A DNA stretch of 12,202 nt from DAOPKN01 sp035391225 (GTDB taxonomy: Bacteria > Thermotogota > Thermotogae > MWEM01), in the NCBI GenBank assembly GCA_035391225.1, contig DAOPKN010000056.1, positions 1 to 12,202 on the forward strand, written 5' to 3'. The translations under genes and the position numbers were made by a program. Under the pieces are notes generated by a model. It saw only the letters and a list, made by a program, of their open reading frames with translations. It made no database searches and was not told the origin of the DNA. How positions within the stretch are numbered: the first letter of the stretch is position 1; each line of letters begins with the position of its first letter. Shown piece by piece: positions 5,671 through 12,202 of the stretch.

Positions 5671-7187
5671 TCTCGATCGCCTCCCTCTCGCATCGGATAG
5701 ACTTCAAAATCTCCCCAACCATTTTCCACTCCATTTCCCAATCCACGTGTCTTGGCGAGCTTCAAAGTTTCCAAGGCTTTTTCCATGGAGTACTCCGTTT
5801 GCACCACCACCACGCTACCCGGTTCAAAAGCTTCTTGCACGGCAACTTTCTGCACACCCGGGTCGAAGTACCGTTCGCTCCCGGTTCTTCCCAGAATGAA
5901 CTTGCGCGAAAAACCTTCCAAAAGGTTCTCTCCCGCACCGAGAACCAGCGGGGAGGTGAGAAGCAAGGGAACGAATAGCCCCTTGTTGCCCAACTCCTTT
6001 TCCATGAACCGGGAGAAACTCTCGATCCTACCCTTCCAGCTTTCCCAATCCACGTAGGGGGCGATGCTTTGCACTTCCATGACACCATATCCTTTTCCCC
6101 GGGCTCCTCCCAGAACCAAGATTCTATCCATCGTGAACGACTTGTCAACACTCACCAAGCAGGAAAGGGCGACAGGCTTATGGGCTTGCTGCACCCAAAA
6201 CGTTTGCACGATCTTGGTACGTGGATTCCTCTGCACGTGTATGGAGAAGACCTTTTGTACGGGAACACGCTTTCCGAACCCTTCTGGACCCAGTTCCACG
6301 AAACCCCCGAAGGGTTCCAACCGCTTACCCTTGCGTTGCAACAAGGAGGGTTGCAGTTTCTCGTAGCCGTAAACGAATTCGCGCAGCACTTCGAAAGAGA
6401 TGTTCTCATCGCCGTACTTCTCCTTTTGCAACGTGGAAGGAGAAAAAACACCCGGCAACCCTGTAGATGGAAGAGGGGGCGTGGATCGGGAAAACGGGGT
6501 GGTCGCGGGGATTGCCCGGCCAGAAACGGTAGGCAGGGATGGCAGGAAATACTTTTTTTCCAGCGTTTCGTGCCCGAAAGGGGAAACCACGAAAGGAGTG
6601 AGAGGCTTCAGGATGAGCCGGTAAAAACCCACCCCGAGTTCCTGCGATTCTTCCGCTTTCCTCTCGGCACGCACCACTTCCATGCTTCCAAACCCGGCGG
6701 TCTTTCCACTGCCCATCACCAGGGGAAATCCACGCAGGGCACGGATCACCTTCTGCACGCTTTCCTCTTCCACATCCGAACGAAAGAAGAGGGAACCCCG
6801 GAATTCGGAACCCGCGGGGGCCGTCATCATGGAAAACAGTCCACCTGCCTCCACCGTACGGGTTTTCCGGTTCATGCGAATCCGGTTGCGAGGTTGCCCC
6901 ATGGAAACAGGGATGTCGCTGGAAAAATCCGTGGCATGCATGGCGGAAGCACTCGGCTTTTCCTCCCCCTTTTCCTGCGGTTTTCCGGTGATTTGCAAGG
7001 CCAGCTCCGCTCCCAAGAGATGTTCCAGCCCCCGAACTCGCTCGTGGATGGCCCCCTTGATCACGGAAGCGGGGATCAGGAAGCGATCGTTCTCCGAGCT
7101 CATTCCCAGGTGGTAGTTCGGATCGGAGTTCCGGCCCCCAACCGCCACCGGGGTTAACGCTTTCAACACGATGTCCACTCGCTTCAT
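5667..7187 (-). CDS. csx10: Large tandem-RAMP protein, Csx10-like (Cas5 position) of a III-D-type effector
   Basis: A 506-residue protein containing more than one RAMP fold. The first unit (about 1-172) begins VDIVLKALTPVAVGGRNSD, has the loop FLIPASVIKGAIHERV (36-51), the stretch NRIRMNRKTRTVEAGGLF (101-118), AGSEFRGSLFF (125-135) and the glycine-rich loop MGSGKTAGFG (158-167). A second unit starts near FYRLILKPLTP (188-198) and ends in LVLGGARGKGYGVMEV (357-372). A third segment starts FVPLLLTSPLVLGAG (405-419) and closes with AKTRGLGNGVENGWGDFEVY (478-497). Csx10 proteins of subtype III-D have the same order: an IPGS-type loop, an R..T..A..G.LF block, and a terminal G.G..GWG loop. They fill the Cas5/Csm4 position that holds the crRNA 5' tag and contacts Cas10. 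Start and stop both overlap neighbours as ATGA. Csm4- or Cmr-type fusions are alternatives. Confidence 0.82.
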   Translation of the reverse strand: MKRVDIVLKALTPVAVGGRNSDPNYHLGMSSENDRFLIPASVIKGAIHERVRGLEHLLGAELALQITGKPQEKGEEKPSASAMHATDFSSDIPVSMGQPRNRIRMNRKTRTVEAGGLFSMMTAPAGSEFRGSLFFRSDVEEESVQKVIRALRGFPLVMGSGKTAGFGSMEVVRAERKAEESQELGVGFYRLILKPLTPFVVSPFGHETLEKKYFLPSLPTVSGRAIPATTPFSRSTPPLPSTGLPGVFSPSTLQKEKYGDENISFEVLREFVYGYEKLQPSLLQRKGKRLEPFGGFVELGPEGFGKRVPVQKVFSIHVQRNPRTKIVQTFWVQQAHKPVALSCLVSVDKSFTMDRILVLGGARGKGYGVMEVQSIAPYVDWESWKGRIESFSRFMEKELGNKGLFVPLLLTSPLVLGAGENLLEGFSRKFILGRTGSERYFDPGVQKVAVQEAFEPGSVVVVQTEYSMEKALETLKLAKTRGLGNGVENGWGDFEVYPMREGGDRE

Positions 7188-8659
7188 GCTCCACCTCCCG
7201 CTTTCTCTCCACCAAGCAGGTCATATAGTTCCATGAAAGTACCAAACCGGCTTTCCATGGCTTTTCCAGCGCCACCTTGCAACGAAAATCCGGGCAGGTA
7301 CACGTTTTCCAAGAAATCTTTCTGGGTTTGTTCATCCAACTTGGAATTCCGCTTGAGAAAGTAGAAACTGTTGAGCAAAGCCGGGTAGGCTCCCAAAGAG
7401 AGGCTTTCCCACAACTTTTGCAACGTCGTTTTCCGCAAATCCATCTGGCTTGCGCTTTTGACCATTTTCACCATTTTCCGGAACTCCGGGAAGTCCATGC
7501 CCCGGTGAAAGGGCAGTGAAACCTGGTATCCCGCCTCTCCTGGGAATACTTTCTCCCGTTTCCCCTCGATCATGGTGGCCTTGATGTACCGGAAAGAAAT
7601 GAAGTTCTGATCAACTTTCCCACTTTTTTGCCGCGCGGTTTTGGCCTCTGGGAGAAGTTCGTTTTCCACGATCTGGAAAATCAAGTAGAAAGGCAAGGTC
7701 GTGGGAACCACCGCGGCCCCAAAGGAATAGGTCACCTTGTGCCCTTGCACCTTCTTTTGGGACAGCGAGACATCGAGTCGATCCAAAACGGGGAACAGGT
7801 CTTTCCGTGGAAGGATGATCATCATGTCATCCCCCCCAAGGATCGGGATGGCAGCCTTTTTCACTCCCTGTGATTGCAACGCGGAAAATACCGCTTCCTG
7901 GATGCTTCCCTCCAACTCCTCGCTGAAGCTGGAAAAAGCTTCCCCCGATTGGAACCCCTTGTAAATATCACCCATGGAATTCCCATCGCCGTACAGCACG
8001 CCGAGTTCTCCGACCTCTTGGTCTTGCTCCTTGCCGGAGATGGCATTGAGGTCAAACGTAAAGGTGCAAGAAGGATACGCCTGGTTCAGTCGCGAAAAAT
8101 ACGCCTCGCCTTGCTGCACCTTTTGCAAGCAGACAGGGCAAAACCCATCCTGGTCACCCAGCCTTCTCCTCGTTCCACACGAGGGGCACAGCTCGGAAGC
8201 ATCCACCCAACCCGGAGACTCGTCAATCTCGAGTTCCTGCTGTTTCTTCCGGTTCAACGAAATGGCAATCCGCGAAAAGAGCCGGGCATACTCCCCCGTC
8301 CCCCCAACGGAATCCAACTGGAACCAAGGGGGAAGAGCGGGGAAAGACAGCGAACCGATTTCCTCGAAAACCCAAGCAACCGGGTGGCCGAGCAAAAACT
8401 CCTGGCGCTTCTTTTCCACTTCCCCTTCCAAGAATTCCTGGAGTTGGTCGGGTTTTTCTCGGAACTCGAAAAACCCAGTTCCCCCACCGGTAAACACGCA
8501 CTTGCCCAGCTTCTCCCACTGGGAGGAGGAAAGAACTTCCTTCATGCTTTGGTCGAACTGCTTCACCAACTGGCTTGCCCCAACGATGGCCTTGAATTCC
8601 AATGAATCGAACAAGAATTTCTTGATGGACGAAACGTCGTACGCGAAGTAAAAAGCCAT
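7184..8659 (-). CDS. cas10: Cas10, type III large subunit with GGDD polymerase motif, without HD nuclease
   Basis: A 491-residue Cas10. Domain order: degenerate first palm (1-150; AYDVSSIKKFLFDS, then VFTGGGTGFFEF at 55-66), a zinc ribbon with C158, C161, C174 and C177 (CPSCG and CPVCL), the catalytic second palm with the metal-site strand LGVLYGDGNSMGDIYKG (219-235) and GGDD at 275-278 (ILGGDDMMIILP), then a helical D4-like C-terminal domain (about 385-485). GGDD Cas10 proteins convert ATP to cyclic oligoadenylate when the complex binds target RNA. The N-terminal HD nuclease present in many Cas10 proteins is missing: the chain starts directly with the palm and is short (typical 700-900 residues). 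The ATG at 8659 has GGGGTGAT just upstream. An in-frame ATG at 8764 would add a tail containing predicted promoter and leader sequence and is rejected. The stop overlaps the next start as ATGA. Confidence 0.94.
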   Translation of the reverse strand: MAFYFAYDVSSIKKFLFDSLEFKAIVGASQLVKQFDQSMKEVLSSSQWEKLGKCVFTGGGTGFFEFREKPDQLQEFLEGEVEKKRQEFLLGHPVAWVFEEIGSLSFPALPPWFQLDSVGGTGEYARLFSRIAISLNRKKQQELEIDESPGWVDASELCPSCGTRRRLGDQDGFCPVCLQKVQQGEAYFSRLNQAYPSCTFTFDLNAISGKEQDQEVGELGVLYGDGNSMGDIYKGFQSGEAFSSFSEELEGSIQEAVFSALQSQGVKKAAIPILGGDDMMIILPRKDLFPVLDRLDVSLSQKKVQGHKVTYSFGAAVVPTTLPFYLIFQIVENELLPEAKTARQKSGKVDQNFISFRYIKATMIEGKREKVFPGEAGYQVSLPFHRGMDFPEFRKMVKMVKSASQMDLRKTTLQKLWESLSLGAYPALLNSFYFLKRNSKLDEQTQKDFLENVYLPGFSLQGGAGKAMESRFGTFMELYDLLGGEKAGGGA

Positions 8660-8723
8660 TCCATCACCCCTTTTTCGAACGTTGTCTCCCCCAATCGGGA
8701 ATAGAAATTTACCTGAATAAAAT

Positions 8724-8761
8724 GAAAGAAATACCAGGAAAACCCTCCGAAGATTTCTTTC
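8724..8761. repeat. AT-rich inverted repeat at the predicted start of the cas operon transcript
   Basis: GAAAGAAAT (8724-8732) and ATTTCTTTC (8753-8761) are a perfect nine-base inverted repeat separated by 20 bases. With one bulged base the arms extend by AAAAT and ATTTT, the outer part overlapping the predicted -10 box. As DNA it could be an operator for a dimeric regulator. As RNA it would be a hairpin at the very 5' end of the cas mRNA. The sequence does not tell these apart. Confidence 0.55.
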
Positions 8762-8762
8762 C

Positions 8763-8771
8763 ATTTTACCA
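8763..8771 (-). promoter_or_regulatory. Predicted extended -10 promoter of the cas operon
   Basis: The minus strand reads TGGTAAAAT, an extended -10 element (TGn followed by TAAAAT, five of six consensus bases). It would start transcription near 8756 and give a leader of about 100 bases before cas10. The -35 region (GTTTCA at 17 bases) is weak. If real, the cas operon can be transcribed separately from the upstream helicase gene. Confidence 0.45.
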
Positions 8772-8808
8772 TATTCTTCCTGACATGAAACAGTCGATTT
8801 CCGATCCC

Positions 8809-8840
8809 TGGGACCGCCGCACCCCAGTGCGGCTCTTTTC
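8809..8840 (+). repeat. Dispersed hairpin repeat, copy B
   Basis: GCCGCAC (8816-8822), loop CCCA, GTGCGGC (8827-8833), with TGGGACC to the left and TCTTTTC to the right running into the gap. It is nearly identical to copy A at 1687-1719. It lies between the helicase 3' end and the cas operon promoter. On the minus strand, in which both genes are transcribed, the hairpin is followed by GGTCCC and not by a T-run, so it is not a normal intrinsic terminator for the helicase. Confidence 0.8.
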
Positions 8841-8940
8841 NNNNNNNNNNNNNNNNNNNNNNNNNNNNNNNNNNNNNNNNNNNNNNNNNNNNNNNNNNNN
8901 NNNNNNNNNNNNNNNNNNNNNNNNNNNNNNNNNNNNNNNN
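8841..8940. other. Assembly gap of 100 N at the 3' end of the helicase gene
   Basis: Exactly 100 unknown bases, again probably a fixed placeholder. The helicase frame enters the gap without a stop. The sequence beyond it holds a hairpin repeat and promoter-like sequence, so the helicase stop codon is most likely inside the gap. Any small gene between helicase and cas10 would also be hidden here. Confidence 0.95.
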
Positions 8941-11900
8941 AGGAAGTACTGTTTCAAGAAACTCCAGCGTTCTTCGCTGCTCATTTGCTGCCCGTAGAAG
9001 AACTCGCTGATCCGCCGCTTCTCCTCCAAACTCTTGTTCAACGAGGTCACAAGCTGGTTGTGGTACGAATGGGATTGCCGGTAAAACAAGGTCTTGTTCC
9101 TGCACTGGAGTTGGAACACGGTGCTTTCCCCACCAGCGAAAGAAACACGAACCAGCCCCAAAAGCCCAATCGTTTCCAACACGGGGCGCAACTCTTTTCG
9201 GAAGAAATCGCTTCCTGGGTCAAAGAAGGATTCGGTATCCTCCCAACTCCCAGCGGGAAGGAAATCCTCGCACAGGTTTTCCCAGCGTTTCACCCGCAGC
9301 AGTGCTTTCTTGTCTCCGGAAATCTTTGCATGGGACATCTCTCCCTGTGAATGGAAAAAACTGTCCCGAGCCATGCTTGAGGGATGCGTCAAGTGGTGGC
9401 GCAGTAGGGAATACATTTTCTCCCTGGCATTCGGAATCCCGCTCAAAAGGGGGTGCTCCTTCAACATGGAAGCCATCTTTTCGCGGAAAGCTTCTTCGCT
9501 GACCCCGTGTACGGTTTTTCCCGCCAACTCTTTCACGAGATGGAGAAAATCTTGGAAGACACTGAAAAGGCGATCGGGGTTTTCCAAGCGTTCAAGGTGG
9601 ACCCGTGTCCGCGGGAAAATCTTCTCCTCGAAGACTTCTCCGGGCTTGTTGAAGAAGTGCCAGACCAGTTGTTTCAGGCTCCATTTCTTGCCTTGGTGTT
9701 CCCAGAACCGAGAAATATCGATCTTGTAAATTTTCCCCATCGTTCGGATCTCTCCAGAACCTCGTGCGCTTTTCCGGGAAGTGCTTTGCCTGTGCACCAG
9801 GATTTCACCGGGGAATTTCTCCATGAGGCGGGCGCCATCTTCATCGGAAGCCGTGAAAAACAAGTACTGGTACGTTTCTCCCCGGAAGGAGAGCACCGCC
9901 TTTCCGAACCGCGATTCCAAGTCTTTTTGGATGAGGTAAATGGCCACACGGGCCTTGGACCAGAGTTTCTCTCCTTGTTCGTTTGCCATGGTACGAAGGA
10001 TAGGGGCGATATCTTCCAAGCTCAATGCAAAATCCGTCCCTTGCTCGCGCAGAAGTGCCTGCATGTGCTGGAAAACGTGATGCAACTTCCACTGGGAAGG
10101 AATGGCCATTTTCGAAAGCTTGAACGAGTAGGAAAGGTCCGCAGGTAAGAAATGCGTTCGTGCAACTCCGCGGCGGCCATCGCGACCGGCACGCCCGATT
10201 TCCTGAAGGTAATCCTCCAGCAAAACCGGAACCCGGTGATGGTACACCACGTCCACATCGGGAATATCGATGCCCAGCCCAAACGCCTTCGTGGCCAGCA
10301 TCACGTTTTTCTTCCCGCTGGAAAAATCCTCGTAGGCGCGTTTCCTCTCCTCGGCATTTGTTGGGCCAGTGAAAGAAGAAATCGATTTGGCCAACCGTTC
10401 AAAGCTTGTCGCCTGGGCAAGCAATTGCTGGATATCACTCACGTAGGGTGCATACACGATGGCTTTTTTCTTCGAGTCCACCAATTTCCCAATTTCGTCC
10501 ACGGTCAGGTCACGTTTCCAGGCTTCCTTCGTCGTTTTCGCCTTTGAGTTTCCTTCGAATGAAACCCGCTCTACCTGGAAATCGATATCCCTTTGGAAAT
10601 CCCCGTACACGATCCACGGATCTTGGAGGTGCAAGAGTTCGCAGGTCTCCCCCACGGTGTCAAAGGGCCCCCCCCAAATCGCGGTAGCGGTGGTGGAGAG
10701 AACCGGGAAAGAAAATCCCTTTCGGATCCGCGCGATCTCGTCCCCCAGGTACCCGTAGTCAACCCGGAATGTTCGCCCCCAGCTGGACACAACATGCACT
10801 TCGTCCACGACAAGCAATCCCAGGGTTTCCGGGTCAAGGATGTTTTCCATCTTGGTGGAAAGAAGCATCTCCGGGGAAAGGTACAGCAGGAAAATGTCTT
10901 CCTCTCGGACCTTTTGCAACACCTCTTCCCTTTGCTCGAACGATTGGTCCCCGTTCAAAAACGCTGCTCCCGGAAAAGGGATGTTCCGAACTTGGTCCGC
11001 CATCAGGGCCTTTATGGGGGTTACAACGATGGTTCGTTTCTTTTCGACGTCGAACAGGTACTTGGCCGCGAACTGGAAAATCAGCGATTTACCCGAACCG
11101 GTTCCGGAGACGAAGAAAAGGTCCCGGGGTTTCTTTTCGGAAGATTGCTCGAGAAGGTATTGGATCAGCTCTTCCTGCCCCACGTGGTATGTTTGCCCGG
11201 AATGGCTGATGGCCTCGAACCTCCGGAACGATTCGAAACCAAAATCTTGGAACAACTTCCCCCGAAGTGCAGGAACCTCCAGGTCTCCACGAGGGACGAA
11301 ACCCGAAAAGCGAAGGACCTTGCATTCTCCCGGCGAACCGCAAGAATCCAGTACGAAACGGTTCAGTTCCTCCTGAGCAGCCCGGTCAGTGGGGTCAAAT
11401 CCAACCAGGATCCACGTATCCCCAGGGGAGAACTCTGCGCGAAAGGTGATCCCCTGTTTCTGGAGCAGGCTTTTCCGGGCGGAAGGTACCTTGAAATCCC
11501 AAACTGCTTGGTTCCTGAGCTCGCGCCTCAACGACCGCAAGTCCAGGATCTCTTTCACCTCCACGTCCGGAACCAAGGGAATCACCTGGAGCCCCTCGAA
11601 AATCGAGGGGTCAAATCCCCACATTTTCCCACGTTTCTCGAACAACTCGGGGAAGTTTTCCACCAAGTTTTGACTCCGTTGGGCCCCAAATTCGGCCAAA
11701 TCGCCTCCCCCGGCTTCGATCAACACACCGGGTTTTCCCGGGTCCAGGAATCGCGGGGCAAAGTGCTTCAACAAGGCGTAAAGAAGCGCACTCATCACGA
11801 CCTTTTCCTGTTGGGAAAACCAGGTAAGGAGCTCGAGACTTGCGGCAACTTGTTCGCGAGGATCCAGCAATCGGTCGACCCAGCTGTTGCGACTCATCCA

Positions 11901-12050
11901 TTCGGCTCCAAACCCACACTTCTCCATTTCTCCCTCTGCAAACAGGGACCCCGGGGAAAGATCCCCCGCTCCACGAAGAACAACGATTTCCTTTCCCTGC
12001 TCCAGCGATTCCATACATTTCTGCTTGAGAAATTCCATTCTTTTTTCCAA
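8941..12050 (-). CDS. Large SF2 RecQ-like helicase with unknown N- and C-terminal domains, 3' end in gap
   Basis: The visible 1036 residues begin at TTG 12050, seven bases after AAGGAGGG (12058-12065). An ATG four codons later is too far from that site. Residues 1-300 form a domain I do not recognise. The helicase core follows: a Q-motif-like YHVGQEELI, Walker A SGTGSGKS (315-322), IVVTPIKALMADQV, DEVH box (416-419) followed by VVSSWGRTFRVDYGYLG (420-436), STTATAIWGG (motif III), YAPYVSDIQ, then LATKAFGLGIDIPDVDVVYHHRVP (motif V) and QEIGRAGRDG (616-625, the RecQ motif VI). Such enzymes unwind DNA 3' to 5' with ATP. The C-terminal 400 residues show no recognisable RQC or HRDC signature and no cysteine cluster. 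RecQ proteins are usually 500-700 residues, so this one is very large. It lies just upstream of cas10 in the same direction, which suggests a role in the same defence locus, though a cas10 promoter may separate the two. Confidence 0.88.
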
Positions 12051-12057
12051 AACGATT

Positions 12058-12065
12058 CCCTCCTT
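12058..12065 (-). promoter_or_regulatory. Ribosome binding site that fixes the TTG start of the helicase
   Basis: AAGGAGGG on the minus strand, seven bases before TTG at 12050. It is nineteen bases before the ATG at 12038 and lies inside the reading frame of the longer TTG start at 12086. Its spacing makes 12050 the best start. Confidence 0.75.
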
Positions 12066-12089
12066 GTGTGAAAACGTTCCAGCCAAAAA

Positions 12090-12107
12090 CCAGGAATGGT
12101 CTCCTGG
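12090..12107. repeat. Perfect inverted repeat upstream of the helicase, overlapping hairpin copy C
   Basis: CCAGGA (12090-12095), six-base loop, TCCTGG (12102-12107). It shares bases 12105-12107 with the outer arm of hairpin copy C (TGGAAA at 12105-12110), so the two structures compete in a transcript. This could be a small attenuation-like switch in the helicase leader or chance. No T-run follows on the minus strand. Confidence 0.4.
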
Positions 12108-12138
12108 AAAGCCGCACCCCAGTGCGGCTCACTTTCCA
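12105..12138 (+). repeat. Dispersed hairpin repeat, copy C
   Basis: The core GCCGCAC (12111-12117), CCCA, GTGCGGC (12122-12128) is identical to copy B, but the flanks differ: TGGAAA (12105-12110) pairs with TTTCCA (12133-12138) across a four-base bulge TCAC. It lies about 60 bases upstream of the helicase start. No clear promoter for the helicase is visible between it and the gene. Confidence 0.8.
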
Positions 12139-12174
12139 AGCCATAGCTCATGCAAATCCCTGCGGATGAAGATC

Positions 12175-12202
12175 GGGCAGGCACGGGGGCCTGCCCCTAC
12201 AT
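12175..12202. repeat. GC-rich palindrome ending the window
   Basis: GGGCAGGC (12175-12182), loop ACGGGG, GCCTGCCC (12189-12196), followed by CTACAT. Palindromes of this GTAGGGGCAGGC...GCCTGCCC style occur as dispersed intergenic repeats in many bacterial genomes. It is a different family from hairpin copies A to C. It may extend past the window edge. Confidence 0.65.

Noticed and set aside
8660..8764. Upstream ATG at 8764 as the cas10 start
   Set aside because: It would add 35 residues encoded by predicted leader sequence and the inverted repeat. The ATG at 8659 has a good ribosome site and starts directly at the conserved palm strand.
8766..8840. Sequence after the second gap as the C-terminus of the helicase
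   Set aside because: It contains the dispersed hairpin repeat and a predicted promoter, and reading through N is not evidence.
10593..12071. Long open frame of 492 codons on the plus strand opposite the helicase
   Set aside because: The minus strand encodes clear helicase motifs here. The plus frame has no recognisable motif and is a by-product of codon bias. The same applies to plus frames at 4012-4866, 6069-7157 and 402-920.
12051..12086. TTG at 12086 as the helicase start
   Set aside because: No ribosome site precedes it, and the strong AAGGAGGG lies inside that extension at the correct distance from TTG 12050.
1..12202. CRISPR array, tRNA or rRNA genes
   Set aside because: I looked for regularly spaced repeats of 25-40 bases and for tRNA-like cloverleaf ends and saw none. 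The three hairpin copies are thousands of bases apart and are not an array.

Overview
This is a scaffolded piece of a bacterial chromosome, probably from a metagenome. It carries two runs of exactly 100 N (5261-5360 and 8841-8940) that look like placeholder gaps. Base composition is moderately GC-rich by eye. Most starts have strong AGGAGG-type ribosome sites, and TTG or GTG is used as a start several times. The right edge carries a GC-rich palindrome of a kind dispersed in many uncultured bacterial genomes. A thermophilic or anaerobic Gram-negative-type or deep-branching bacterium is a reasonable guess, but nothing here fixes the taxon.

Layout. (1) 1-1535, minus: an almost complete solute-binding protein of a peptide/nickel-type ABC importer, cut by the left edge, with an extended -10 promoter about 75 bases upstream of its start. 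(2) 1796-2660, plus: a two-gene toxin-antitoxin-like pair, a small WDVEEKELD-type protein (DUF6922-like) followed by an AbiEii-type nucleotidyltransferase. (3) 2677-8659, minus: a tightly coupled type III CRISPR effector operon, read in the order cas10, a large tandem-RAMP gene (Csx10-like), a small helical subunit (Csm2/Cas11-like), a Csm3-like Cas7 broken by the first gap, two more Cas7-like RAMP genes, and an unrecognised 157-residue protein. Stop and start codons overlap (ATGA or longer) at four junctions, so this is one translation unit. (4) 8941-12050, minus: a very large SF2 helicase with RecQ-type motifs directly upstream of cas10, its 3' end lost in the second gap.

How the genes may work together. 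The Cas10 has an intact GGDD polymerase motif and a four-cysteine zinc ribbon but no N-terminal HD nuclease. The complex would therefore be expected to make cyclic oligoadenylate when it meets target RNA, while lacking the Cas10 DNase. Cas10 plus Csx10 plus several single Cas7 genes plus one small subunit most resembles subtype III-D. The window has no cas1, cas2, cas6, CRISPR array, or recognisable CARF effector. The conspicuous companion is the RecQ-like helicase with a roughly 300-residue N-terminal domain and a roughly 400-residue C-terminal domain, neither of which I recognise. A RAMP-Cas10 complex linked to a dedicated helicase is the most likely place for undescribed biology here.

Non-coding structure. 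Three copies of a short hairpin (core GCCGCA-CCCA-TGCGGC) lie in the intergenic regions upstream of the solute-binding protein, cas10 and the helicase. One copy carries a compensatory base-pair change. A separate AT-rich inverted repeat sits at the predicted transcription start of the cas operon.
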